Shown here one piece after another: positions 6,887 to 15,168 of a stretch of 34,985 nt of DNA. The stretch lies in the NCBI GenBank assembly GCA_964449985.1, contig CAYVCG010000014.1:1-34985 (forward strand), in the 5' to 3' direction. The translations under genes were made by a program, and so were the position numbers. The notes beneath the pieces are model-generated. The model was given only the letters and a program-made list of their open reading frames with translations. It had not been told where the DNA came from and did not search any database. The stretch's first letter is position 1, and each line of letters opens with the position of its first letter. The stretch is from CAYVCG01 sp964449985. GTDB lineage: Bacteria; Bacillota; Clostridia; Lachnospirales; WRAX01.

Positions 6887-7756
6887 CTAAGGTTTATACA
6901 CAAATTGCAGCTTATAATCCGGTCTGTCTATTTGCATAAATGGTGGCAATTTATCTTGATAATCATTATCGTTTGTATATAGTTTATATATAAAGCCATC
7001 TGCATCCAGACCATAGCCCAAACAATAAATGGCATTATCTTTAATAAGCAAATCGACACCTTGCCCTGCTCCGCTTACAAAGCCGCTGTAGGTTAGACCA
7101 TCTACTTGATAACGAACGCCATGTTCAATTACAAAAAGCATTTGCTCGTAAACATCTTCACCAAGAAGTATACGCATTTTTTCCTTTATTTCATCATTAG
7201 GAAGAATTTCATTTATGATATTTGCATCTAAATATATTGGTTCGGATTTTGTATATTCCCCATCAATTGATACATTATGCCCAAAGCCGAGCGCAAACTC
7301 GTTTCCGTCTATAAGATTTACTTGTAAACTATCTTTTTCGAGCACAAATTCTACTTGTGCAGTTGTTTCATTATTTTCAGAAACGCATTTAAATTCTGCC
7401 CTATTTTCTTCTTTAATGATTGCTGTTCCATTAATTGTTCCAGAGTTAGCACCGTATAATCCAAAGAAAGAAAAATCAAACGACTCATCTGTCTGATTCT
7501 CTATAGTAATTGTACCGGAAAATGCCATAACAGTATTTGTTCTGTGCCATTCTCCAACGAAGTTACTTTGTGGGCTTGGAGTAGCAGTGCTAATCGGTTG
7601 TACAGGGGGTAAAATGGGTTCTGAGGCTTCTGTTAGCGCTAATGGAGTTTCTGTTGGCGTCTCTGGAGAAATTGGAGTATTGATTTTTGAGCTACCGCAG
7701 GCAACAACATTTGCTGTTAAAAATATGACAATTAACAGTCTCAATCCATGCTTCAT
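6887..7756 (-). CDS. Hypothetical lipoprotein
   Basis: The 289-residue protein begins with a lipoprotein signal: a basic start, a hydrophobic core and a lipobox ANVVAC with the lipidated cysteine at C20. A Pro/Thr/Ser-rich linker (about 25-65) leads into a beta-rich region (about 66-165) with NFVGEWHRTNTVMAFSGTITI, resembling small lipocalin-like or copper-resistance-like lipoprotein folds in a general way. A second domain follows (about 175-289) that ends in an FMQIDRPDYKLQFVYKP sequence. I do not recognise the family. It would be anchored on the outer face of the cell membrane. A perfect TATAAT (7796-7791) overlaps the ktrA stop codon, but no good -35 is present, so it may have its own weak promoter or be read from ktrBA. 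Confidence 0.75.
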   Translation of the reverse strand: MKHGLRLLIVIFLTANVVACGSSKINTPISPETPTETPLALTEASEPILPPVQPISTATPSPQSNFVGEWHRTNTVMAFSGTITIENQTDESFDFSFFGLYGANSGTINGTAIIKEENRAEFKCVSENNETTAQVEFVLEKDSLQVNLIDGNEFALGFGHNVSIDGEYTKSEPIYLDANIINEILPNDEIKEKMRILLGEDVYEQMLFVIEHGVRYQVDGLTYSGFVSGAGQGVDLLIKDNAIYCLGYGLDADGFIYKLYTNDNDYQDKLPPFMQIDRPDYKLQFVYKP

Positions 7757-7791
7757 TAATAATACCTTCTCTTCTTAATATTAGTCTAGCA

Positions 7792-8433
7792 TTATATAAG
7801 TTTTCTTACGTCGTTGTTATGCCCCATAATAATTAGCGTCTCATTTCCCGTAAAGATATAATCTGTTTTTGGAAGTGGCATTATTTCTTCACCGTGTTTT
7901 GTCGCCAGAATACTGACATGGTATTTTGAGCGAACGCCTTTTTGTATTATAGACTTGCCAACCCATGATGGGGGGACGGAAATCTCACAAATCGAATAAT
8001 CATCAGTCAGCTCGATATAATCAAATATATGATCCATGCTATGCTTTAGAGCGACACGATGCGCCATTTCTTTTTCAGCGTATACTATCTCGTCTGCTCC
8101 GTTATGCAGCAAAAACTTTGCATGAACATCGCGGCTTGCTCTGGCCAAAACATACTTTGCATTATAGTCTTTTAACAGAGCTGTTGTTTCAAGAGAACTT
8201 TGGAAGTTATCGCCAATAGCGACTACACATAGATCAAAATTGCGAACGCCTAAGGACGCTATAAACTGTTCGTCTGTGCTATCGCCTATTTGCGCGTTTG
8301 TAACATAAGGCAAGACTTCGTTAACACGCTGCTCCACGATGTCTACCGCTAGAACCTCGTTTTTAAGCTCGCTAAAAGTTTCCGCCATATGTCTGCCAAA
8401 CCTTCCAAGGCCTATTAATAAAATGGATTTCAC
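7792..8433 (-). CDS. ktrA: KtrA/TrkA-type potassium channel regulatory subunit (RCK)
   Basis: I set the start at GTG (8433-8431), preceded by GGGGGT at seven bases. A longer frame reaching 8556 would overlap the transporter gene and add unrelated residues. The 213-residue protein has an RCK_N Rossmann domain with G8-L-G-R-F-G13 and an acidic D31 at the end of strand 2, and an RCK_C (TrkA-C) domain from about residue 135 (SICEISVPPSWVGKSIIQKGVRSKYHVSI). It gates the KtrB membrane subunit in response to nucleotides (ATP/ADP, NAD) and, in many Firmicutes, c-di-AMP at the C domain. It lies 34 bp after the KtrB gene on the same strand. Confidence 0.9.
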   Translation of the reverse strand: MKSILLIGLGRFGRHMAETFSELKNEVLAVDIVEQRVNEVLPYVTNAQIGDSTDEQFIASLGVRNFDLCVVAIGDNFQSSLETTALLKDYNAKYVLARASRDVHAKFLLHNGADEIVYAEKEMAHRVALKHSMDHIFDYIELTDDYSICEISVPPSWVGKSIIQKGVRSKYHVSILATKHGEEIMPLPKTDYIFTGNETLIIMGHNNDVRKLI

Positions 8434-8467
8434 GTTAATTACCCCCGTAATTGTTATAAAATTAAGT

Positions 8468-9805
8468 TTATCCGACAACAACCTTCTCTTCCGGATATAT
8501 GTTTGCGTTTTCAATAAATCTCTTCGAGAAATTATATAAAACTGTAAGACAACCAACGCGCCCGAAATACATAAGCAGCATTAATGCGCAATGAGATGCC
8601 GGCCCAAGGCTTGAGGTTATGCCAAATGAAAGACCTACAGTTCCTATAGCTGATGTAACTTCAAATAGCGCAGCTTTTACTGATATATGATCCATATGCG
8701 CTATAAAAAACGATGCAACCATAATAAGCAGGATATAAATACTGAATATAGCTATAGCATTTTTAAGTATTTTATCTTCTACTCTTCTTTTAAAGCATTC
8801 GACTGTTTTTCGCTTTTTTATGACAGAAAAAACTGATAAAACAAGCATCATAAACGTCGTTGTTTTGATACCGCCGGCTGTAGAACCGGGTGAACCGCCG
8901 ATAAACATAAGTATGATCGTCAACAAAATACTCGTATCTTTTAATTCCGAAATATTAACCGTATTAAACCCTGCTGTTCTTGGCGTTATTGAATGGAAAA
9001 TGGAAATTACAATTTGCTCTCCAAGGCTTTTCCCTGCAAAAATCTGACCGTCTTGCTCGAATACGAACAAGAAAACGGCACCAACTGTAATAAGCAAGGC
9101 GGTTGCCACAAGAACAATCTTTGTATGAACTCTGTATCTTTTAAAATCCAGCTTATGATGCCAAACATCTTCCCAAACAGCAAAACCAAGTCCGCCAAGG
9201 ACAATCAAAAGAATCACAACTGTATTTATTAAAATATCGCCGGACACACTTGTAAACGAAGAAAACGGAGCTTCTGTTCCCATAAGGTCAAACCCGGCGT
9301 TGCAAAATGCCGAAACCGAATGAAAAAACGAATAATATAAGCCCTTGACCCATCCGTACATCGGGCAGAAACGAAGAGCAAGGAATATCGCCCCAAGCAC
9401 TTCTAAAAGCAGCGCAATAATAAGAATAAAGCGACCAAGACGAACAATGCCGCCGATATGCGGCGCAGCAATAGACTCTTGCATCGTATAGCGTTCGCTA
9501 AGGCCGATTTTGTGCTTTGTAAAACCCATTATTGATATGGCTATTGTCATAAACCCAAGGCCACCGATTTGTATAAGTGCTAAAATGATAAACTGGCCGA
9601 ACGGCGACCAGTATGTATAAGTGTCATAAATAACAAGACCCGTAACACATGTTGCTGATGTTGAAGTAAATAGCGCGTTAAGAAACGGAGTGACAGTGTT
9701 GTTTCTCGTCGCGATAGGCAGCATAAGGCATAATGCCCCTACCAAAATAACAGCAATATATCCCCAAATAATTATATTTGTGGGTTTTATATGTTTGATT
9801 CCCAT
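8468..9805 (-). CDS. ktrB: KtrB/TrkH-type potassium uptake membrane subunit
   Basis: The 445-residue protein has the four-repeat channel architecture of the TrkH/KtrB superfamily. Four pore segments are visible: TSATCVTGL (about residue 50), SAFCNAGF (about 165), GGSPGSTAGGIKTTT (about 305) and SAIGTVGLSFGIT (about 390); the glycine in each builds the potassium filter. Length and lack of the extra Trk N-terminal helices favour KtrB, a sodium-coupled potassium importer, over TrkH. AGGAGT precedes the ATG. A strong promoter (9906-9878) drives this gene and the downstream KtrA gene. The ydaO/c-di-AMP riboswitch found upstream of some ktr genes is not recognisable here. Confidence 0.92.
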   Translation of the reverse strand: MGIKHIKPTNIIIWGYIAVILVGALCLMLPIATRNNTVTPFLNALFTSTSATCVTGLVIYDTYTYWSPFGQFIILALIQIGGLGFMTIAISIMGFTKHKIGLSERYTMQESIAAPHIGGIVRLGRFILIIALLLEVLGAIFLALRFCPMYGWVKGLYYSFFHSVSAFCNAGFDLMGTEAPFSSFTSVSGDILINTVVILLIVLGGLGFAVWEDVWHHKLDFKRYRVHTKIVLVATALLITVGAVFLFVFEQDGQIFAGKSLGEQIVISIFHSITPRTAGFNTVNISELKDTSILLTIILMFIGGSPGSTAGGIKTTTFMMLVLSVFSVIKKRKTVECFKRRVEDKILKNAIAIFSIYILLIMVASFFIAHMDHISVKAALFEVTSAIGTVGLSFGITSSLGPASHCALMLLMYFGRVGCLTVLYNFSKRFIENANIYPEEKVVVG

Positions 9806-9877
9806 TTTTGATTGATACTCCTTTAAAAGCTTTAGCGTTCATGTTTTTTAGATTGCAGCATTTTATAGCCATAGCGA

Positions 9878-9906
9878 ATTATACTACGATATTATTATGT
9901 TGCCAA
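9878..9906 (-). promoter_or_regulatory. Sigma-A promoter of ktrBA
   Basis: On the minus strand TTGGCA (9906-9901), 17 bp, TATAAT (9883-9878). The leader is about 65-70 nt. Confidence 0.75.
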
Positions 9907-10030
9907 GTGTAAAAAATCTTATTCAATAAAGACAATCTCTATTTTGGCTTATACTATACTTTTACGCCTAGCAACTATTTTATATACATAATATAAAAAA
10001 GTCAATACGGCAATGCGAAACCGGACACAC

Positions 10031-10059
10031 TTGAAAGCTGTGTTGAAATAATGTATAAT
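10031..10059 (+). promoter_or_regulatory. Sigma-A promoter of the HAD phosphatase gene
   Basis: TTGAAA (10031-10036), 17 bp, TATAAT (10054-10059), about 50 bases before the ATG. Confidence 0.75.
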
Positions 10060-10110
10060 ACGCTTTGGTATTAATAAAATAAATTAAAAACGCTAGGACG
10101 TGAACATTTA

Positions 10111-10767
10111 ATGATTAAAGCATTAATTTTTGATCTGGATGGAACTTTGTTGAACACAATCGAGGATATTGCTGATTCCTGCAATATGGCTCTGGAGGCT
10201 TTAGGCTATCCTACCCATGAGACAGAAGAATATAAATATTTTATCGGCGATGGTATTATGAAACTTATGGAGAAAATACTTCCGGAGGAAAAATCGCTTG
10301 ATATAGAAGAGCAAGAAAAGATGCGGGTTTTGCAGGATGACTTTTATATAAAAAAATGCAACAAGACAAGGCCGTTTGACGGCATACTTGAATTGCTGCA
10401 AGAGTTAAAGCAAAAGGGTTATAAGCTTGCCGTTATATCAAACAAGCCGGACGATCAAACCCAAAAAATAGTCGCTACGTATTTTAATCCGGAAATTTTT
10501 GATATAATAACCGGAAACAAACCCGGATACCCTACAAAACCGGATACTAAGCTAACAAACGAAATTATATCTCAGTTGGGTCAAAAGCCGGAAAACTGCG
10601 CTTTCATCGGCGATTCTGACGTTGATATGATGACGGCTGTAAATGCAAAACTACTACCTATAGGTGTTGCATGGGGCTTCCGCACAAGGGATGAGCTTCT
10701 TACAAACGGCGCAAAGCATATTGTGAGCTATCCTTTAGAAATCGTTGAAATTGTTAAAAACGCATAA
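10111..10767 (+). CDS. HAD-family phosphatase, phosphoglycolate phosphatase-like
   Basis: The 218-residue protein has the full set of HAD subfamily IA motifs: DLDGTLLNT (D8 nucleophile, D10 acid/base), a helical cap (about 17-85), VISNKPDD (motif II), a lysine before TNEIISQLG (motif III) and FIGDSDVDMMTAVNA (motif IV). The sequence pattern fits Gph-type phosphoglycolate phosphatases, which hydrolyse 2-phosphoglycolate and often other small phosphates, in the cytoplasm. HAD specificity is hard to read from sequence. It is a single-gene unit with its own promoter, converging on the ynbB-like gene with 31 bp between them and no clear terminator. Confidence 0.82.
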   Translation: MIKALIFDLDGTLLNTIEDIADSCNMALEALGYPTHETEEYKYFIGDGIMKLMEKILPEEKSLDIEEQEKMRVLQDDFYIKKCNKTRPFDGILELLQELKQKGYKLAVISNKPDDQTQKIVATYFNPEIFDIITGNKPGYPTKPDTKLTNEIISQLGQKPENCAFIGDSDVDMMTAVNAKLLPIGVAWGFRTRDELLTNGAKHIVSYPLEIVEIVKNA

Positions 10768-10798
10768 TATATGGCTCGTCGGTAAATCCACCTGATTA

Positions 10799-12091
10799 TT
10801 AAAGCTCATTTATAAGGTCATTAAAAGCAATCATAAGCCCTGTCTTAGCATGATGATAAGTCAACCCGCCCTGAACGAAAACCATAAAGGGCGGTTTTAC
10901 CGGCGCATCAGCACTAAGCTCAATAGACGAACCCTGAACAAACGCTCCTGTCGCCATAATAACAGGGCAATCATACCCAGGCATTTCCCAAGGCTCAGGG
11001 GCGACAAAGCTGTCTACAGGCGCGCCTTTTTGTATGCCTTTGCAAAATGCTATGAGCTGCTGTTTGGATTTTAGTTTGGCAGCTTGAACAATGTCTGACC
11101 GGGCATCAAGCGGCTTTGGATTTATTTCAAAACCAAGCTCATCAAAAGCAGCGGAAGCAAACACAGCGCCTTTTAAACTTCCGGAAACAACCTGAGGTGA
11201 AAGAAATAGTCCCTGCAAAAGTGAAGGCAAAACGCCGAGCGTTGGGCCGACTTCTTTTCCAAGCCCGGGGGACGTAAGCCGAATTGCTGCATTCTCAACA
11301 CATTCCTCTTTCCCGGCGATATATCCTCCGACAGGAGCAAGCCCGCCGCCGGGGTTTTTAATAAGCGAGCCTACGACAAGATCAGCTCCGACGTCGCTAG
11401 GTTCAAAATAATCTACAAATTCTCCATAGCAATTATCGACCATACAAATTATATCTTTTCTTATTCCTTTTATAAAATCAATCAGTTCTTTAATTTCGGA
11501 AACGGTAAATGATTTTCGCCATGAATATCCTTTTGATCGTTGTATTGTAACAAGCTTTGTCTTTTTTGTTATCGCTTCTTCAATCTTGCCATAATCAAAG
11601 CCGCCGTCTTTTAGATCGACCTGTTTATATACAATCCCGTGCTCAACTAAAGATCCTTTTGTTTTGCGTATGCCAATAACGCCTTGCAGCGTGTCATAAG
11701 GCAAGCCACAAGGCGATAAGAGTTCGTCTCCATGACGCAGGTTGCCGAAAAGGGCAACAGTAAGCGCATGAGTTCCTGATATTATTTGTGGGCGGACGAG
11801 AGCAGCCTCAGTATTAAAAACATCGGCGTATATACTTTCCAGAGTGTCCCTTCCCAAATCGTTATAACCATAACCTGTTGTTGCGGCAAAGTGAGCATCG
11901 CTCAGCTTGTTTTTTTGCATAGCAAATAAAACCTTGTTCTGATTATGCTCCGCAACACTGTCAATCCGGGCGAATTGCCCGGAAATCTTTTTTTCTACAC
12001 TATTGCAAAAATCAATTGTTTCTTTTTTTAAGCCAAAATTTTTAATGATAAAATCCTCACGGATTTTAATTTCATCCGTTATTAATCCCAT
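10799..12091 (-). CDS. YnbB-like PLP enzyme (methionine gamma-lyase / aluminium resistance family)
   Basis: The 430-residue protein belongs to the PLP-dependent fold-type I family PF06838, annotated as methionine gamma-lyase or aluminium resistance protein; the true reaction is not settled. The likely Schiff-base lysine is K245 in GSLIKNPGGG. DNCYGEF (219-225) supplies the aspartate that contacts the pyridine nitrogen. TTGYGYNDLGRDTLE (71-85) is the conserved N-terminal motif. The ATG overlaps the last 10 bases of hfq, so translation is probably coupled. It is the last gene of the miaB-to-ynbB operon; the hfq-ynbB neighbourhood is common in Firmicutes. Confidence 0.88.
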   Translation of the reverse strand: MGLITDEIKIREDFIIKNFGLKKETIDFCNSVEKKISGQFARIDSVAEHNQNKVLFAMQKNKLSDAHFAATTGYGYNDLGRDTLESIYADVFNTEAALVRPQIISGTHALTVALFGNLRHGDELLSPCGLPYDTLQGVIGIRKTKGSLVEHGIVYKQVDLKDGGFDYGKIEEAITKKTKLVTIQRSKGYSWRKSFTVSEIKELIDFIKGIRKDIICMVDNCYGEFVDYFEPSDVGADLVVGSLIKNPGGGLAPVGGYIAGKEECVENAAIRLTSPGLGKEVGPTLGVLPSLLQGLFLSPQVVSGSLKGAVFASAAFDELGFEINPKPLDARSDIVQAAKLKSKQQLIAFCKGIQKGAPVDSFVAPEPWEMPGYDCPVIMATGAFVQGSSIELSADAPVKPPFMVFVQGGLTYHHAKTGLMIAFNDLINEL

Positions 12092-12324
12092 TCTTCTTCC
12101 CCTGAAAAGTTAAGCTTGATGTTTTTAAATGGGGCAACTGTAGAAACGGCGTGTTTATATATCATCTGCTGTTTTCCATCAGAGTCCAGCATTATAACAT
12201 AACTGTCAAAGCCTTTTATAGTACCCTTCATTTGGAACCCGCTTGTCAAAAAAACCGTTACGGGAACATTATCCTTTCTTGCTTGATTAAGTAAAATGTC
12301 CTGCAAATTTACAGCCTTATTCAT
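12082..12324 (-). CDS. hfq: RNA chaperone Hfq
   Basis: I choose the second ATG (12324-12322), giving 80 residues, because AGAGGGG is seven bases upstream of it; that binding site lies inside the stretch that follows the earlier ATG at 12342, which itself has no clear site. The protein has NLQDILLNQARKDNVPVTVFL (split here as Sm1 start), GFQMKGTIKGFDSYVIML (Sm1) and YKHAVSTV (Sm2, usual YKHAIST). It forms a hexameric ring that binds small RNAs and mRNAs. The acidic tail (GEEEWD) is short, as in Gram-positive Hfq. It lies 27 bp after miaA and overlaps the next gene by 10 bp. Confidence 0.93.
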   Translation of the reverse strand: MNKAVNLQDILLNQARKDNVPVTVFLTSGFQMKGTIKGFDSYVIMLDSDGKQQMIYKHAVSTVAPFKNIKLNFSGEEEWD

Positions 12325-12351
12325 AGTATTACCCCTCTTCATTATTAGTTA

Positions 12352-13281
12352 TTAGGAAAAGCTGGTTGCGATGCTTTTTGCTAAATCATAAGCGCTTTCA
12401 AAGCTCAACACATCAAACCATTTTCCTATTATTTGCCTTTTGAACCATGTTAGTTGCCTTTTTGCGAAATGCCTTGTTCCGATTTTTATATCATAAATCG
12501 CTTGATCCAAGGATGATTCGCCATTTAAATATTTAACTATTTCTTTATAGCCGAGACCCTGCATAGAAACAAGCTCAGGGCTATAACCCATTTCTAAAAG
12601 CTCTTCAACCTCTTGGACAAGACCTTTTGCAATCATTTTATCAACCCTTGTATTTATGCGCTGATATAGAATGCTTCTGTCCATATTAAGTATGGCTATT
12701 TTTGCATCATACTTAATATCCCTGTCTTTTTCGGTCTCGTTATGGAGCGAAATCATTTGCCCTGTTTGCTGAAAAAATTCCAACGCGCGAACAGTTCTTT
12801 TTATGTTATTGCAATGTATTGATTCCGCTGCTTTTGGATCAATAGCTCCTAACATATTGTGAACGTATTCATTTCCATGGGTGAGAGCCAGGTCAAACAG
12901 ATGTTGCCTGTATGTTTCATCTTTTTTGGTTTCAGTAAAATCATTGTCATGCAACAGCGCATTGATATAAAACCCCGTTCCCCCCGCCAAAATTGGCGTT
13001 TTTCCTTTTTGGGTTATTTCGCTTATGCATTCCTTTGCAAACTTTTGAAAAACAGCAACAGAGTATTCTTCGTCAGGATATAATTCATCAATTAAATAAT
13101 GCTTTATGCCCTGCATTTCTTCGGCCGTAGCCTTTGCTGTTCCGATATTCATATACTTATACACCTGCATTGAATCGGCAGAAATAATCTCGCCATCAAT
13201 CATCTTTGCAAGCTGTATAGAAACATCGGTCTTTCCGCAGGCTGTCGGCCCGGCAATAACGAACAAACGTATCTTTTCCAT
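12352..13281 (-). CDS. miaA: tRNA dimethylallyltransferase MiaA
   Basis: The 309-residue enzyme transfers a dimethylallyl group to N6 of A37 in tRNAs reading U-starting codons. It carries the P-loop GPTACGKT (11-18), ISADSMQVYKYMNIGTAK (the DSMQVY substrate motif), HYLIDE, and the later AGGTGFYINALL and TRHFAKRQLTWFKRQ motifs that bind dimethylallyl diphosphate and tRNA. Length is normal. Its ATG overlaps the mutL stop by one base (TAATG), indicating translational coupling. MiaB, encoded five genes upstream in the same operon, acts on the MiaA product. Confidence 0.96.
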   Translation of the reverse strand: MEKIRLFVIAGPTACGKTDVSIQLAKMIDGEIISADSMQVYKYMNIGTAKATAEEMQGIKHYLIDELYPDEEYSVAVFQKFAKECISEITQKGKTPILAGGTGFYINALLHDNDFTETKKDETYRQHLFDLALTHGNEYVHNMLGAIDPKAAESIHCNNIKRTVRALEFFQQTGQMISLHNETEKDRDIKYDAKIAILNMDRSILYQRINTRVDKMIAKGLVQEVEELLEMGYSPELVSMQGLGYKEIVKYLNGESSLDQAIYDIKIGTRHFAKRQLTWFKRQIIGKWFDVLSFESAYDLAKSIATSFS

Positions 13282-15149
13282 TAGACAATCCTTTTAAACA
13301 TCTTCTCAATCTCGTATTTTGTTATTTCAATTATAGTGGGGCGGCCATGAGGGCAGTTAAATGGATTTTCAAGCTTTAATATCTTTGCTATTAGTTCCTT
13401 TGCCTCTGCATAGCTTAGCCTATTGTTGCCTTTGACAGCCGCTTTGCAGGATATCATCGCGATAGCATCAAGCTTTGCATCATAAATGTTTTTGACTGCC
13501 GTGCTCATGCTGGCAAGCTTATCAACGATATCCATAAAAAATCCGGCTTCTGAAGGCGAATTAAAAATATTAGGAACGCTTCTGATAGCGTATGTATTGG
13601 AGCCAAAATCGTCAAGCTCAAAGCCAAATGAATTTAATAAATCAATATTGGCTCGAACTGCTTCGTATTCGCTCTCATTAAGCTTTACGGCCATGGGAGA
13701 AACAAGGCTCTGGGAGACAATGCCCTCAGATTTAAATCTCGTGACAAATTCGTCATACAAAACCTTTTCATGAGCCGCATGTTGGTCTATAAGATACATA
13801 GAACCTTCTTGCTCTACAATCCAATATGTGTTAAACAGTTGGCCAATGATTTTATAATTGCTAAAAAAAGGTTTTGATTCTTCCATTGGCAAACAAACGC
13901 TTCTATCAGCATTTGTTTCAGGCGATTGCTCTGGGGTTGTCTTATATGCCGTTGATTGCTCAGAAACGGCATTGTCTAAAATATTATCCAATGGCGCTAA
14001 ATCTGTTGCTATCGGTATATTTCCATTATAACTCATTTTGCCGTGAATTGCCAAAGGTTTTTTATCATTTTCGTATAATTCGTACGGAATGTTGTGAAAA
14101 ACATTCTGGAATGTTTCCAGGGAGGGCTTATCCGTCAAATTAGCTTTGGGGATAAGAACCTCGCTTTCAAAAGCTTTTTTCACGGCTTTTTCTATAAAAT
14201 CATAAATCTGCTCATCATTAGAAAAGCGCACTTCCAGCTTTGTCGGATGGACGTTTATGTCTATCCCGGCAGCGGGAGCGTTTAGGTTAAGCACAAAAAA
14301 TGGGAATCGGCCAGACATTATCCTCGGTCTATAACATTCCTCAACGGCAGAAGCCATAAGCTGGCTTTTTGTAAAACGACTGTTTATAAAAAAGCTCTCA
14401 TAAGATCTATTTGATCGAGAAGATTCCGGCTTGCCGATAAAGCCTGTTAAGCGATAATCATTAGCGCCCTTATAATCAACCGATATCAGTTTCTGAGCAA
14501 CATCTTTGCCATAAATGCTTAGTATAACGGATTTTAAATCATTTTTGCCATTTGTCTGAATAAGTATCGTGCCATTGTTTATATATTTGAATGCAACGCT
14601 GGGATTACCCAGCGCAAGGCGCGTTATTATATCGGATATATAACCTGCTTCAACAGCGGGCTTTTTTAAAAACTTCCGCCGGGCAGGTGTATTGTAAAAA
14701 AGATTTCGGACAGTAATCACAGTTCCATTTGCACAGCCTGCATCCTGAATAGAAACCGTTTCACCGCCATGAATCTCAATCCTAGTTCCGGCATCGGCGT
14801 CCTTCGTTTTCGTCAGCATTTCAACCTGCGAAACGGATGCAATGCTGGAAAGCGCTTCCCCGCGAAAACCAAGCGTCATAAGTGTTTCCAAATCCTCGAT
14901 CTCGGTTAGCTTGCTTGTTGCATGGCTTAAAAAGGCGGAAGAGACTTCGGCCTTTGGTATGCCGCAGCCGTTGTCTGTTATTTTTATTAATGATATCCCG
15001 CCGTCTTTTATTTCAACGGTTATGCCTGTCGCTCCGGCGTCTATAGAGTTTTCCATTAGCTCTTTAACAACCGAGCTAGGCCTTTCAACAACTTCGCCCG
15101 CAGCTATCTTGTTTATTATATTATAATCCAAAACATTTATTCTCGGCAT
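13281..15149 (-). CDS. mutL: DNA mismatch repair protein MutL (endonuclease type)
   Basis: The 622-residue protein has an N-terminal GHKL ATPase with ENSIDAGAT, DNGCGI and TLGFRGEALSSI, and a C-terminal dimerisation/endonuclease domain. The nuclease motif reads DQHAAHEKVLYD, where the last position of DQHA(X)2E(X)4E is Asp, not Glu. The accessory motifs ISCKAAVK and CPHGRPT near the end are intact, so a nicking MutL of the methyl-independent type is expected. A low-conservation linker (about 340-440) joins the domains. GGTG precedes the ATG. It follows mutS by 19 bp and overlaps miaA by one base. Confidence 0.95.
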   Translation of the reverse strand: MPRINVLDYNIINKIAAGEVVERPSSVVKELMENSIDAGATGITVEIKDGGISLIKITDNGCGIPKAEVSSAFLSHATSKLTEIEDLETLMTLGFRGEALSSIASVSQVEMLTKTKDADAGTRIEIHGGETVSIQDAGCANGTVITVRNLFYNTPARRKFLKKPAVEAGYISDIITRLALGNPSVAFKYINNGTILIQTNGKNDLKSVILSIYGKDVAQKLISVDYKGANDYRLTGFIGKPESSRSNRSYESFFINSRFTKSQLMASAVEECYRPRIMSGRFPFFVLNLNAPAAGIDINVHPTKLEVRFSNDEQIYDFIEKAVKKAFESEVLIPKANLTDKPSLETFQNVFHNIPYELYENDKKPLAIHGKMSYNGNIPIATDLAPLDNILDNAVSEQSTAYKTTPEQSPETNADRSVCLPMEESKPFFSNYKIIGQLFNTYWIVEQEGSMYLIDQHAAHEKVLYDEFVTRFKSEGIVSQSLVSPMAVKLNESEYEAVRANIDLLNSFGFELDDFGSNTYAIRSVPNIFNSPSEAGFFMDIVDKLASMSTAVKNIYDAKLDAIAMISCKAAVKGNNRLSYAEAKELIAKILKLENPFNCPHGRPTIIEITKYEIEKMFKRIV

Positions 15150-15168
15150 ATATTCACCTATACTAAAA

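Larger units (their letters stand above)
9806..10110. other. Intergenic region with two divergent promoters
   Basis: The 305 bp between ktrB and the HAD phosphatase gene contain one good promoter for each direction (9878-9906 minus; 10031-10059 plus) and no ORF. The middle is AT-rich with no recognisable RNA structure. Confidence 0.6.

Noticed and set aside
9806..10110. c-di-AMP (ydaO) riboswitch upstream of ktrB
   Set aside because: No conserved motif or stable long-range pairing; the predicted leader is only about 70 nt.
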